A stretch of DNA of 64,000 nucleotides from positions 166,332-230,331 of the forward strand of contig NZ_JAIVMG010000009.1 of NCBI RefSeq assembly GCF_020177335.1. Direction: 5' to 3'. Below the pieces are notes generated by a model. The model was given only the letters and a program-made list of their open reading frames with translations, had not been told where the DNA came from and made no database searches. The stretch is from Stappia indica. GTDB lineage: Bacteria; Pseudomonadota; Alphaproteobacteria; Rhizobiales; Stappiaceae. Shown here piece after piece: positions 9,673 to 18,519 of this stretch (positions are counted from its first letter, which is position 1; every line of letters begins with the position of its first letter). A program made the position numbers and the translations under genes.

Positions 9673-11562
9673 TTATCGCGCGGCCATTCCGTTGCGGGCA
9701 AGCCCCTCCGACAAGGCGCTGTAGTAGACATCCGGCCCATGCGCGTGGCCACCAGCCTCTTCGACCTCGGCGGAGGCGTGGCGCAGGAAGTTGCCGAACG
9801 CATCACTGCCGGACGAGCCTGGCCGCAACTGCAGGGAGCCCCGCTTCTCTTCCGGCTTGTAGGTGAAGATCGTCTCCCCCTCCTTGATGGTCTCCACCAC
9901 CTTGAGACTGTCGAGGGTTTCCGGATCCACTGCCGTCGGGTCCTTGGACAGCACCACCAGATCGGCGGTCTTGCCAACCTCGATCGAGCCCTTTCCAGCT
10001 TCTTCGAAATGCTGGTAGGCCGGCCAGATGGTCATCGCCTTCAGCGCCGTCATCACATCGACCCGCTGATCCGGGCCGAGAATATCGCCCGACCGGGTCC
10101 GCCGGGTCACCGTCGCATCGAGGATGCGCATGGAATCGGGGAAGGCCACCGGTGCGTCATGATGCGAGGAGAACATCATGCCGCGCTCGCGCACCCAGCC
10201 GGTCGGCGAGATGTTTTCCGCATTGACCGGACCGACGGTCCGGTCCCGGTGCCAGTCGCCCCAGTAGAAGGTGTGCATCGGAAACAGCGACGGGAACATG
10301 TCGAGTTCATCCACCGCCGCGACCTGATCCTTGCGCAGGAACTGACCATGGATCAGCACCGGCCGCCGGTCGGCGCGGCCGTATTTCTCCGTCGCGGTCT
10401 TCACCGCGGCCAGCAGCATGTCCGACGCCCCCTCGCCATTGGAATGGGTGAGGATCTGGATGTTGTTGGCAAAGGCCCAGTCGATCGCGTCGAACACCTC
10501 GTCGGTGGTGGCCGCCGCATAGCCCGCGTAGTCCGCCCGGTAGGTCGAGGGCGGATTGTAGTAGGGCCGATCGCGCAGCGCGGTGAACCCTTGCGGCGAA
10601 CCGTCGATGGTCAGCTTCGCACCGCCCACACGGAAGCGGTTGGTGTAGGAGGCGGAGACATTCTTGGCGATGAAGTCCTTGTCGACCAGCGCATCCGGAT
10701 AGGTCACCACGTCGATCTTGATGCGACCGGCATCGGCCGCCGCCTTCATCAGACGGGCCACGGCCGGCGTCGAGCGCCCTTCCTGACCAGTGGTGTAGCC
10801 GTAGCTCGTCAGAAGTTCGGTACCGGCAACGAACAGCTCCTGCGCGCCTTCCTTGTCGAGATCGCTGAGCTGCTTGAGCGCTGCGCCGAAGAACGCGGCC
10901 TCTTCCAGAACCCCGTTCGGCTCGTTCGAGCCTTCCTCACGGCGGATCACGCCACCGGTCGGATTCGGGGTCTCGGCGGTGATCCCGGCCAGTTCCAGCG
11001 CCTTGGAGTTCATCACGCCCAGATGCCCGGACTGATGCATCACCATGACCGGAACCTCGGTCGAGACCTTATCGAGATCCTCACGGGTCGGGTGGCGCTG
11101 CTCGGCAAGCTGCGCATCGTCGTAGCCGAAGCCGAGGATGGTGCCGAGCCGCTTGGCCCGGTCCGGATAGGTCTTGGCCCATTCGCTGAGCGTCGCCTGC
11201 AGAGCGGGAATATCGTTGACCTTGCCATCGGGCGCCGGCTGAATGTTGGCGGCCACCGCCTGAATGCCAATCATGAAGGCATGACCATGGGCATCGACGA
11301 AGCCGGGCAACATGGCCTTGCCCTTCAGGTCGATCAGCGTTGTCCCCTTGCCCTTGAACTTCATCACCTCCTCGGCCGTGCCGACAGCCAGGATGACGCC
11401 ATCCTTTTCCGCCACCGCCTCGGCTCTGGGCGCCTGGTCATTCATGGTCAGAACCGGGCCGCCCGACCAGATCCGGTCGGCGATTTCCTCGGCAGCAAAC
11501 GCCGGGAATGCGCTGAGCCCGGCGGCAATCACCGCAAGGCATGAAATGGACATTCGCGTCAA
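9673..11562 (-). CDS. Exported amidohydrolase, YtcJ-like (amidohydrolase 3 family)
   Basis: About 629 residues. A signal peptide (MSISCLAVIAAGLSAFPAFA) precedes a metal-dependent hydrolase: the DAHGHAF motif near residue 105 supplies the first metal His pair, and ILTHSNGEGA and LIHGQFLR supply later ligands of the TIM barrel. The C-terminal KTADLVVLSKDP segment returns to the small beta-sandwich. Family members hydrolyse amide or imino bonds of varied small molecules, so no substrate can be named. I prefer a TTG start at 11562, six bases after AAGGAG, over the ATG at 11553, because the TTG start also adds a basic residue to the signal peptide. The gene is divergent from the cyclase gene and ends at a strong terminator. 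Confidence 0.85.
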   Translation of the reverse strand: MTRMSISCLAVIAAGLSAFPAFAAEEIADRIWSGGPVLTMNDQAPRAEAVAEKDGVILAVGTAEEVMKFKGKGTTLIDLKGKAMLPGFVDAHGHAFMIGIQAVAANIQPAPDGKVNDIPALQATLSEWAKTYPDRAKRLGTILGFGYDDAQLAEQRHPTREDLDKVSTEVPVMVMHQSGHLGVMNSKALELAGITAETPNPTGGVIRREEGSNEPNGVLEEAAFFGAALKQLSDLDKEGAQELFVAGTELLTSYGYTTGQEGRSTPAVARLMKAAADAGRIKIDVVTYPDALVDKDFIAKNVSASYTNRFRVGGAKLTIDGSPQGFTALRDRPYYNPPSTYRADYAGYAAATTDEVFDAIDWAFANNIQILTHSNGEGASDMLLAAVKTATEKYGRADRRPVLIHGQFLRKDQVAAVDELDMFPSLFPMHTFYWGDWHRDRTVGPVNAENISPTGWVRERGMMFSSHHDAPVAFPDSMRILDATVTRRTRSGDILGPDQRVDVMTALKAMTIWPAYQHFEEAGKGSIEVGKTADLVVLSKDPTAVDPETLDSLKVVETIKEGETIFTYKPEEKRGSLQLRPGSSGSDAFGNFLRHASAEVEEAGGHAHGPDVYYSALSEGLARNGMAAR

Positions 11563-11855
11563 GATGGTCTCCTTAACTTCTGCACCCCACACCGAAGACA
11601 GGCACCACAAAAACCGCCGCCCGGATTCGGCACGCTGGACCGATCCTGCGCCGCCAATGCTTTCATCATTATGAAGCTTCAGACGAACAAACAGGGGCCG
11701 GCAACCGATAGCTGTGAACACCGACCGCCGTTCCCTTCCCTTGAAAGGATGTGCTAGAAAAATCAGACGCCTGCCTGGAAAGGCACCCTCAGGGCGGATG
11801 GGGACGCGATGGATCGAGTTCCGCCGGATGCTCAACCGGAGCTGGTGAAAAGGCC
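11563..11855. promoter_or_regulatory. Divergent promoter region: amidohydrolase / cyclase
   Basis: This gene-free gap separates two divergently transcribed genes and must carry both promoters. The cyclase reading frame also stays open back to a GTG at 11751, so part of the region could be coding. No clear operator seen. Confidence 0.4.
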
Positions 11856-13868
11856 ATGGAAGCCGCCAAGAAAACCGCATTTCGCAAACCCAGCTGGAGC
11901 TGTTCGCTGAGGTCCCTGCTCGGCATTGTGATGATCTCGCTGATCATTATTCTCTCCGGCGTGCTGATTTCCCTCGACTATCACCGCACCCGCAAGGCCG
12001 AGCTGATCGCCGCGGAGCAGGCGATGGGCGCCTTTTCCGAAAGGCTCGCCGATCGGCTCAGCGCCCTCTCCGCCGACACGGTGGCACCGATCGAGCTCAT
12101 CGCCCAGACCGAGAACGCCTTCCTCGTCCCCCCGCCCGGACGCATGAGCGACAAGATCGCTGTCCTGCGGGTTGCCATGGCACGCTCGCCGCAGATCGAC
12201 GGCCTTTATGCCGGCTATCCCGATGGCAGCTTCGTCCATGCGGTCAGCCTGCGCGACGCCGGCTGGCGGGAGGCGCTTGCCGCGCCGGAAAAGGCGGCGC
12301 TCGCAATCCGCACCATCGAAGCCGGACCGGAAGACAGCCGGCTCGCCTATGTCACCTTCCTCGATGCCAACGGCACGATCATTGGTCGCCGCCCCTTCGA
12401 CGCGGACGCCTATGACCCACGTGCGCGCCCCTGGTACCAACAGGCCAGGGCGCAAGGAGGACGCACGATCTCGGTCGGCCCCTACCAGATGGCGACCACC
12501 CGTGCCCATGGCATGACCGTCGCCCGCGCCCACCAGAATGCGGATGGCATCGTCATAGGTGCGGACATCATCCTTGGCACCGTCACCAACTTCCTCGCCG
12601 CCGGGCGCCTGACCGAACACACCAACGCCTTCATCCTCGATGACGGTCTGGAGATCGCCATTCACGCCGGCCCGGGCTCCTTGCGCCTGGCGAGCGCCCT
12701 GCCGGACAAAACGGCCAATGGCTGGTCCGCCAAGGTGTTGGCGCCGCTGGTCGAGGCTGCCGGACCGACAGACGCCGCACCGCGCGTTCGCCCCGCCCGC
12801 ATCTACCGGGTCGAGGACGAACCGTTCCTCGTCACCGTCGGACCGGAAATCTCCAGTGTCCTGCTCAAAGATCACCGCATTGTCGTCGCCGCCCCGCTCG
12901 ATGAACTGCTTGCCAGCGCCAACCGCGACCTTCTGCACGGGGTGCTGATCTCCATCGCGGTGGTGATCGCGGCCATCCTGTTCGCCCTCGCGCTGGCGCG
13001 CTGGATCTCCCGCTCCCTGCAAATCCTCACCCTCGGCGCACACCGGATGCAGAGCCTCGACTTCTCCCAACCGATCGACGCCACCTCGCGAGTCACCGAG
13101 ATTTCCACCCTGGGCGGCGCCATCAACCGGGCGCAGGACGCGATCTTCACCTTCGCCCTTTATGTGCCCAAGGAGTTCGTGCGCAAGGGCATCGAGGCCG
13201 GCTATTTCAAGGGGCGCTCGGCTCGCCGGCAGGAGGTGACGGCGATGTTCTCCGACATCTATGACTTCACCACCATCAGCGAGAACCACTCCCCCGAAGA
13301 GGTGGTCGAAATGCTGTCGGGCTATTTCGACGTGTTCGACGCCGCCGTCAGCGCCCATGGCGGCACCATCATCCAGTTCCTCGGCGATTCCGTCTATGCC
13401 ATGTGGAACGCCCCGCTCGCCGACGAGGAACATGCGCTGCATGCCTGCCTCTGCGTGCTCGACATCGAGCAGCGGCTGGTCGCGTTCAACGCCGAGCAGC
13501 GCCGCAAGGGGCTGCCGGAGTTCCGTACCCGCTACGGCATCCACTCCGGTCCGGCGGTCGTCGGCAGCGTCGGCGCCACCGAACGCCTGCAATACACGGC
13601 GATGGGCGACACCATCAACGTCGCCTCGCGCCTGGAAGGAACCAACAAGGTGTTCGGCACCTCAGCCCTTACCAGCGCGGCGGTGGTGAAGCGCTGCGGC
13701 AGCGCGATCCGCTTCCGCCCTCTGGGCAGCACCCAGGTGAAGGGCCGGGTCGAACCGCTGGAGGTGTTCGAACTCGTTGGCGAGGCCGAAGACGGCGCAA
13801 CGTCAGGGCCAGAGGCGGGAACGAAGGCCACCGCTGCTCCGGATCAAAAGGCTGCTCACCCGGGTTGA
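11856..13868 (+). CDS. Membrane class III adenylate/guanylate cyclase with dCache sensor and HAMP
   Basis: About 670 residues. TM1 is at 20-40, followed by a periplasmic double-Cache domain at about 45-355 with the typical YDPRARPWYQQA phrase. TM2 is at about 361-383, then HAMP, a short coiled linker (FALYVPKEFVRKG) and a class III nucleotide cyclase domain from about 455. Metal-binding Asp residues lie in MFSDIYDFT (about 466) and FLGDSVYAMWNAP (about 510), and the transition-state Asn/Arg region is INVASRLEG. The layout predicts a receptor that makes cAMP in response to a small extracytoplasmic ligand. The ATG at 11856 just precedes the TM helix; a GTG at 11751 would add 35 residues without homology signs, so the start is uncertain. 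Confidence 0.9.
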   Translation: MEAAKKTAFRKPSWSCSLRSLLGIVMISLIIILSGVLISLDYHRTRKAELIAAEQAMGAFSERLADRLSALSADTVAPIELIAQTENAFLVPPPGRMSDKIAVLRVAMARSPQIDGLYAGYPDGSFVHAVSLRDAGWREALAAPEKAALAIRTIEAGPEDSRLAYVTFLDANGTIIGRRPFDADAYDPRARPWYQQARAQGGRTISVGPYQMATTRAHGMTVARAHQNADGIVIGADIILGTVTNFLAAGRLTEHTNAFILDDGLEIAIHAGPGSLRLASALPDKTANGWSAKVLAPLVEAAGPTDAAPRVRPARIYRVEDEPFLVTVGPEISSVLLKDHRIVVAAPLDELLASANRDLLHGVLISIAVVIAAILFALALARWISRSLQILTLGAHRMQSLDFSQPIDATSRVTEISTLGGAINRAQDAIFTFALYVPKEFVRKGIEAGYFKGRSARRQEVTAMFSDIYDFTTISENHSPEEVVEMLSGYFDVFDAAVSAHGGTIIQFLGDSVYAMWNAPLADEEHALHACLCVLDIEQRLVAFNAEQRRKGLPEFRTRYGIHSGPAVVGSVGATERLQYTAMGDTINVASRLEGTNKVFGTSALTSAAVVKRCGSAIRFRPLGSTQVKGRVEPLEVFELVGEAEDGATSGPEAGTKATAAPDQKAAHPG

Positions 13869-13895
13869 CCGGCTCTACCGCCCGCCTCGCGCTAG

Positions 13896-14333
13896 TCAGT
13901 CGGCCTTGTCCCACAGCGGAGCGGGTGCCGCTTCGACACATGGCACGGAACGGGATCGGTAGAGCCGCTGCAAGGTGCCGATCATGTCCTGGAACGACTT
14001 GTCGAATTCCACACACGTCTTGTCCGTTGGCCGCAGATAGGTCGAGCGCCCCTTTCGCTCGCTCGTCAGGAAGCCCGCGTTTTCCAGCTCCCGCACCTTG
14101 CGGTGGACGGTGGACAGCGGCAGGTCGAGCACACCGGCCAGCGCCGAGAGATCATAAAGCCGCCGCTGGTTTTCTCCGACGATCACCGTGCGGATGATCA
14201 GCGCATCGAGCGGCCCGCCCCACATGCCGGTCTCGATGGCATAGAACCGGTTCAGGCACTCGATGATCTGCGTTTGCACGATGCGGCGAAGGTCCTCCTC
14301 GACCCCTTCCGGGAATTTTTGCCGGATATTCAT
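13896..14333 (-). CDS. Winged-helix (MarR-like) transcriptional regulator
   Basis: A 145-residue protein with a winged helix-turn-helix at about residues 45-110: LYDLSALAGVLDLPLSTVHR forms the HTH and KVRELENAGFLTSERKGR the recognition helix end plus wing, followed by a C-terminal helix for dimerisation. It is divergent from the flavoprotein / DUF1641 / IscU-like operon and is likely to regulate it, although no operator could be pinned down. The chosen ATG follows GGGGAGGGGAAAG at a distance of about 20 bases, which is long, so the start is somewhat uncertain. An IclR-type HTH is an alternative family placement. Confidence 0.75.
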   Translation of the reverse strand: MNIRQKFPEGVEEDLRRIVQTQIIECLNRFYAIETGMWGGPLDALIIRTVIVGENQRRLYDLSALAGVLDLPLSTVHRKVRELENAGFLTSERKGRSTYLRPTDKTCVEFDKSFQDMIGTLQRLYRSRSVPCVEAAPAPLWDKAD

Positions 14334-14568
14334 TGGCGCAGCCGCTGCATGTCTTTCCCCTCCCCCACGCTTCGCGCAGACCTTGTCATTTTGCCCAAGG
14401 GTACCGGCTCCTTTCCAGAATGGGAACATCCAAAGCTCAGGGCGTTATGTCGCATGCTATTGGAAACATGGAGCGAAATGCTCCACGGCGAATGACCTCA
14501 CTGTCCCATGGCCAACGATAAAGGCACGCCAAAGGCACCGGGAACGGCGCGAGGCGGAGGAGAAAAGC
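14334..14568. promoter_or_regulatory. Divergent promoter region: regulator / SQR-like operon
   Basis: This gap between divergent genes must hold both promoters. The flavoprotein start at 14569 is fixed by GGAGGAG nine to thirteen bases upstream. No sizeable inverted repeat is obvious. Confidence 0.45.
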
Positions 14569-15759
14569 ATGACGAAACACATACTTGTAGTTGGCGGCGG
14601 CATCGGCGGAACGATGACCGCGAACAGCATCGTTGCCAAGCTCTACCCGGAGATTTCCCGGGGCGAGGTCAAGGTCAGCATGCTGTCGGATTCCCCCTGG
14701 CACTACTACAAGCCGGCCTTCATGTATGTGGCCTTCGACATGTTCTTCGAGGGCGAGCTGCGGCGCAAGCAACGCACGTTGCTGCGCCCGGAGATCGATT
14801 TCAACGTCGACAAGGTGGTGGAATTCGACTTCGCCGGCTCGCGGGTCAAGACCGCCAGCGGCAAGACCGTCGGCTATGACTACATCGTCGTATCGACCGG
14901 CTGCCTGCCCGCCCCCGAGCGCATTCCCGGCCTCAAGGAAGCGGGTGACTACTTCTACCAGTACGACCCGGCACGGCAGCTTGCGGAGAAGCTGCGCAAC
15001 TTCGAGAAGGGCCGGATCTTCATCACCGTGAACTTCCCGAAGACGCCGAACGTGCCGCACCAGTGCGGCATCGCGCCGATGGAAACCACGCTGATGGTCG
15101 ACGAGTATCTGCGCCGCAAGGGCGTGCGCGATCAGGTCGAGATCGTCTACACCTACCCGACCGTCTCCCAGCTCCTGCGCAACTGCCTGTTCCTGCAGCA
15201 GGAGGTCTGCGAGGTGCTGCCGCCGGTCTTCGAGAGCAAGGGCATCAAGTATCAGCGCGGCTTCACCCTGGACTCCGTCGATCCGGGCAAGAAGATCGCC
15301 ATCTCGGAAGAGGGCAAGGAAGAGGAATTCGACATCCTCATGTGCACCCCGCCGATCCGCGCCGTCGATGCAGTGATCGAAAGCGGCATCTCCGAAGCGC
15401 CGAACAACGAAGGCTGGCTTCCCACCGACCGGCAGACCCTGCAGCTCGAAGGCCACCCCAACGCCTACATCATGGGCGACACGGTCGACCTGCCGATCAG
15501 CAAGGCCGGCGGCTCCTGTCACAACCAGTGCCCGGTGATCGCCAACAACATCGCCGGCGATCTGCGCCTCGGCCGCACGGTCGATGCCTATGACGGCCGC
15601 GTCCAGGCGGTCGCCCAGATGGGCCTCGAGCTGGGTATGCCGCTCTGGTACGACTACGACGAGGATGTGCATCCGACCCCGCCGACCAAGGTCGGGGGAC
15701 TGCTTCGCAAGGCATTCAATAGAGGAATCTACTGGTCCGTCGCTCGCGGCATCATCTGA
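14569..15759 (+). CDS. Sulfide:quinone oxidoreductase-like FAD flavoprotein
   Basis: A 396-residue two-dinucleotide-binding flavoprotein. VVGGGIGG at residues 8-14 binds FAD, STGC near 112 and YIMGDTVDLP near 305 are the standard flavin-contact regions. Three Cys positions match the SQR pattern: C at about 112, C at about 166 (HQCGIAPME) and C at about 317 (GGSCHNQCP), which in SQRs carry the polysulfide relay. The C-terminal segment WYDYDEDVHPTPP leads into an amphipathic end suited to membrane association. It heads a three-gene operon with DUF1641 and an IscU-like scaffold, an arrangement known around sulfur-oxidation loci. Electron transfer from sulfide or a related thiol to quinone is the likely reaction, but persulfide or other substrates are possible. 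Confidence 0.85.
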   Translation: MTKHILVVGGGIGGTMTANSIVAKLYPEISRGEVKVSMLSDSPWHYYKPAFMYVAFDMFFEGELRRKQRTLLRPEIDFNVDKVVEFDFAGSRVKTASGKTVGYDYIVVSTGCLPAPERIPGLKEAGDYFYQYDPARQLAEKLRNFEKGRIFITVNFPKTPNVPHQCGIAPMETTLMVDEYLRRKGVRDQVEIVYTYPTVSQLLRNCLFLQQEVCEVLPPVFESKGIKYQRGFTLDSVDPGKKIAISEEGKEEEFDILMCTPPIRAVDAVIESGISEAPNNEGWLPTDRQTLQLEGHPNAYIMGDTVDLPISKAGGSCHNQCPVIANNIAGDLRLGRTVDAYDGRVQAVAQMGLELGMPLWYDYDEDVHPTPPTKVGGLLRKAFNRGIYWSVARGII

Positions 15760-15801
15760 TTTCGGCACGGATCACCGACAACCTCTGGGAAGGAAACACC
15801 A

Positions 15802-16242
15802 ATGAGCACATCCACCACTGACATGCCCGAAGCCGCCGCCGCCGAACCGCTGGTGGAGCGCATCGCGCAAACCTCCGCCCTGATGGACGAAGCGACCGAA
15901 AAGGGTCTTGCGGACCTTCTGGAAAAGGTCGCCCCGCTGCTTCAGGCCGGCCGGTTCCACAACGTGATCGACCTTCTGTCGCTCGCCTCGGATGCGGTCG
16001 ACATGGCCGATGACGCCATGATCCAGAAGCTGATGAAGGCCTATGAGGAAGGCATCGGCGCGGCCTGGTCGCTCAGCAATGCCGCCCGCTTTGCCCAGGC
16101 GGAGGCCGCCACCTTGCCGGTGCCGACCCTGTTCGGCCTGCTGCGCGCGGCCGGCGACGAGGACGTGCGCCGCGGCCTGCATTTCGCGCTGCGCTTCCTC
16201 GCCGTGCTCGGCAGCCGGATGAAGGACGACGGCGAAGCATGA
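15802..16242 (+). CDS. DUF1641 family protein
   Basis: A 146-residue, mostly helical, soluble protein of the DUF1641 type: two helical halves (residues about 20-75 and 85-140), with DLLSLASDAVDMADDAMI in the centre. DUF1641 proteins are regularly encoded next to SQR-like flavoproteins and formate dehydrogenase accessory genes, but their biochemical role is not established. It starts 42 bp after the flavoprotein gene and overlaps the IscU-like gene by 4 bp (ATGA), so the three are one transcription unit. No Cys is present, so it is unlikely to carry sulfur itself. Confidence 0.8.
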   Translation: MSTSTTDMPEAAAAEPLVERIAQTSALMDEATEKGLADLLEKVAPLLQAGRFHNVIDLLSLASDAVDMADDAMIQKLMKAYEEGIGAAWSLSNAARFAQAEAATLPVPTLFGLLRAAGDEDVRRGLHFALRFLAVLGSRMKDDGEA

Positions 16243-16682
16243 CCGGCGACGCGGACCTTGCCGCACTCTATCAGGACAGGGTGCGGCACTGGGCCGCCAG
16301 GGTACGCAACGACCGTCGACTTTCGCTTGCGGACCTCACCGTCACGAAGAAAAGCCCGATCTGCGGCAGCGCCCTGACCCTCGATGTCAGGGCGCAAGGC
16401 CGGACGATCCAGGAACTGGGCTACCGGGTGCGCGCCTGCACCCTGGGCATGGCCTCGGCGGCGGTGGTGGTTGCCACCGCCCCGGGGCGGCCGGTGGAAG
16501 AGACCCTTGCCGCCGGACAGAGGCTGCGTGCGCTGCTGGCCGGCGAGGACGCCTGCTTCCCGCCCCCCTGGGAGGCGCTGGAGATGTTCATGGCCGCCCG
16601 CGACTTCCCGACCCGGCACAGCTCGATCCTGTTGCCGTTCGAGGCGCTGGCGGAGGCCTTCAGCGCCCCCACGCCCGCCTGA
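16239..16682 (+). CDS. IscU/NifU-like scaffold protein lacking the third ligand Cys
   Basis: A 147-residue member of the IscU/NifU N-terminal domain family. SPICGSALTLDV (Cys about 42) and YRVRACTLGMAS (Cys about 67) match the first two cluster-ligand Cys of IscU. At the third position, where IscU has HCS-type sequence, this protein reads RHSSILL (near residue 126), so a Ser replaces Cys while the neighbouring His stays. It may therefore carry sulfur or a labile cluster differently from housekeeping IscU. The gene is translationally coupled to DUF1641. A terminator follows immediately. Confidence 0.8.
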   Translation: MTGDADLAALYQDRVRHWAARVRNDRRLSLADLTVTKKSPICGSALTLDVRAQGRTIQELGYRVRACTLGMASAAVVVATAPGRPVEETLAAGQRLRALLAGEDACFPPPWEALEMFMAARDFPTRHSSILLPFEALAEAFSAPTPA

Positions 16683-16699
16683 GACGCCGCCCCCGACAC

Positions 16700-16719
16700 G
16701 CCGCCTCAGGCGGCCTTTT
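16700..16719 (+). terminator. Terminator of the SQR operon overlapping the end of the convergent gene
   Basis: GCCGCC-tca-GGCGGC followed by CTTTTC on the plus strand. The three loop bases are exactly the stop codon of the convergent ipdB-like gene, so the two transcription units share this short sequence. Confidence 0.7.
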
Positions 16720-17509
16720 CCCGGATACCCGCCGGATTGCCCTTCACCGCGCCGGCCCGCAGATCATGCGGATCGAGCCGGCGGATCACCGCCAGATCCT
16801 CCGCCGTCGGCGTCGCCGTCTCATGCAGATCCGGCGCCCGCAACAGCTCAAAACCGGTGTTCGCGTCCACCTCCTCGAAACTCACGCCCGGATGCAGCGA
16901 GAGCACGCGCGGCGCATGGTCCGGTCCGCCGAAATCCATCACGCAGAGCGGCGTGATGACCAGGCCGATCCGGATTTCCGGTCGCCGCGCCCCTTCCGGC
17001 CAGAGCCGGTCGTTGAAGCCAGCGCTGCACACCACATCCACCTCCCCCGGCACGAAGGTGCGCCGGTCGTGGCTCGTCACCAGCATGGAGTTGCGGTGGT
17101 TGATGCTGTTGCCGGGAAAGCCGCGCACGCCGAGCATCTGCACCTTGGGCTTTTGAAAGTCGCCAAGACAGGAAATGTTGGCCTGGGCAAACCGGTCGAT
17201 CTGCACCGGCGTCACCATGGCGTGCCGGCGGCCGGACCAGAGGCATTCGAACACCCGTCCATAGGGAAACCAGCCGGAATGACCGGGCCGGTCCTCCGGC
17301 GCGCAGCCAAGCGGCACCGGCTCCTCCACGGCGAAGGCCTCGCCATCGGTCAACAGCAACCGGTCGTTCAGGTTGAGTTTGGCGAGGCCCGCGGCGAGCC
17401 GGGGCAATGTGCCGATGCCGTTCGCCATCACCTCGCCATCGTCGGCAAAGGCCCGGGCGGCGGCGGTGATCATCAGTTCGGCAAGGGTGAAAGTCTCAGC
17501 GTGGATCAT
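16706..17509 (-). CDS. ipdB: IpdB-like CoA-transferase family hydrolase, beta subunit
   Basis: A 267-residue class I CoA-transferase-fold subunit. Its partner IpdA is encoded 9 bp upstream. Together IpdAB in Mycobacterium and Rhodococcus do not transfer CoA but hydrolyse ring C of COCHEA-CoA during HIP degradation, the last two steroid rings. The protein shows the family's N-terminal layout (FTLAELMITAAARAF, then MANGIGTLPRLAAGLAKL) and a C-terminal GVSFEEVDANTGFELL segment. I assign it by resemblance from memory and by the surrounding ipdA, ipdC and echA20 counterparts. A generic 3-oxoacid CoA-transferase beta subunit would be the alternative, but the context argues against it. Confidence 0.82.
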   Translation of the reverse strand: MIHAETFTLAELMITAAARAFADDGEVMANGIGTLPRLAAGLAKLNLNDRLLLTDGEAFAVEEPVPLGCAPEDRPGHSGWFPYGRVFECLWSGRRHAMVTPVQIDRFAQANISCLGDFQKPKVQMLGVRGFPGNSINHRNSMLVTSHDRRTFVPGEVDVVCSAGFNDRLWPEGARRPEIRIGLVITPLCVMDFGGPDHAPRVLSLHPGVSFEEVDANTGFELLRAPDLHETATPTAEDLAVIRRLDPHDLRAGAVKGNPAGIREKAA

Positions 17510-17518
17510 GACGGCACC

Positions 17519-18397
17519 TCACAGATTGGGGATCGACAGGTTGCGGATCGCCTCGGCGCCGCCCACCCGGTCCAGATAGCCCGGCTCGTCCGTGCCAACG
17601 TAATCCCGCATGTAGGCGTCCCAGCCCCCCTCCTGGCGCGCCCCATCGCAATAGGCCTTCAGATGCGCCATGTCCCAGCCATAGGCGTCATGGGCGGTGG
17701 TGGGATGAGCGCCGAACGGCGCCGCCACCACGGTGTCCACCACGGAGCGGTCGAACAGGCTCTTTTGCGCCATGTGGGAATGGGTGAGGTCGAGCCGGTC
17801 GTGAACCTCTTCCGCCGACACGATCACCCGGCCGGCGGCACGGGCGATCAGATTGTCGAAATAGGGATCGCGCCCGTCGGTCTGCACATTGCCCCGCCGG
17901 TCGGCGCGGCTGACGTGGATCAGCGAAATGTCCGGCTTCAGCGCCGGCATCGCCACCAGCAGATCCTCCGCATCATAGGGAGAGGTAACGAGGCGCAGCT
18001 CCGGATTGTGCGTCAGCACATCGGTGCCAAGGCCAATGCGGGTCGGTGCGAAGGGCACCCCTTCAGCCGCCGCCCGGAGCCCAAGCAGGAACATGCCCTC
18101 GTCGAGTTCCATCACCTCGACCGCCCCGGCCTCCCGCGCCTTGCGGAAATAGGGTTCGAGCGGGATCCGGTCGAGGGAAACGAAGCCGTAGATCACCTTG
18201 CGCACCTTGCCGGCAGCGCAGAGCATGCCAACCTCCGGCCCGCCATAGGCGACCAGCGTCAGATCCTTCAGATCCGAGCGCAGGATCTCCCGCACCAAGG
18301 CCATCGGCTTGCGCCGCGCGCCCCAGCCGCCGACGCCGATCACCATCCCGTCATGCAGACTGCGGACGGCCTCGCGAAGACTTTTCTGTTTGTCCAT
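17519..18397 (-). CDS. ipdA: IpdA-like CoA-transferase family hydrolase, alpha subunit
   Basis: A 292-residue alpha subunit. Phrases such as IGVGGWGARRKPMALVREIL, VAYGGPEVGMLCAAGKV and YGFVSLD closely follow what I recall of mycobacterial IpdA. VMELDEGMF carries an acidic residue at the position where IpdA has its active-site Glu; I have not aligned it. With IpdB it should open ring C of the HIP-derived CoA ester in the cytoplasm. A palindromic operator candidate (18486-18501) sits about 90 bp upstream of the start, inside the gap after the MaoC-like gene, so ipdAB may have its own promoter as well as being at the end of the longer minus-strand operon. Confidence 0.85.
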   Translation of the reverse strand: MDKQKSLREAVRSLHDGMVIGVGGWGARRKPMALVREILRSDLKDLTLVAYGGPEVGMLCAAGKVRKVIYGFVSLDRIPLEPYFRKAREAGAVEVMELDEGMFLLGLRAAAEGVPFAPTRIGLGTDVLTHNPELRLVTSPYDAEDLLVAMPALKPDISLIHVSRADRRGNVQTDGRDPYFDNLIARAAGRVIVSAEEVHDRLDLTHSHMAQKSLFDRSVVDTVVAAPFGAHPTTAHDAYGWDMAHLKAYCDGARQEGGWDAYMRDYVGTDEPGYLDRVGGAEAIRNLSIPNL

Positions 18398-18485
18398 GTG
18401 ATGAACCCGTAATCGCTGTTGCCGTTCGGCAGAAAGGATTTCCGCCCACTCGCCATGAGCCTAGAGCGACAGCCGGCCGCCCTCA

Positions 18486-18501
18486 TCGTCCGACAGGACG
18501 A
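18486..18501. promoter_or_regulatory. Regulon box 1, TCGTCCGACAGGACGA, upstream of ipdA
   Basis: A near-perfect palindrome (TCGTCC-GACA-GGACGA). The same box, with one or two central changes, occurs at 37178 and 43066, each 65-100 bp upstream of another gene of the steroid-type locus. The likely binder is the TetR regulator at 40925-41677. Confidence 0.75.
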
Positions 18502-18519
18502 CACCGGGCGGCAAATTTC

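Noticed and set aside
9739..11544. A 601-codon plus-strand frame opposite the amidohydrolase
   Set aside because: Its sequence is Arg/His/Gly-rich antisense of a gene with intact catalytic motifs; such frames are common at this GC content.
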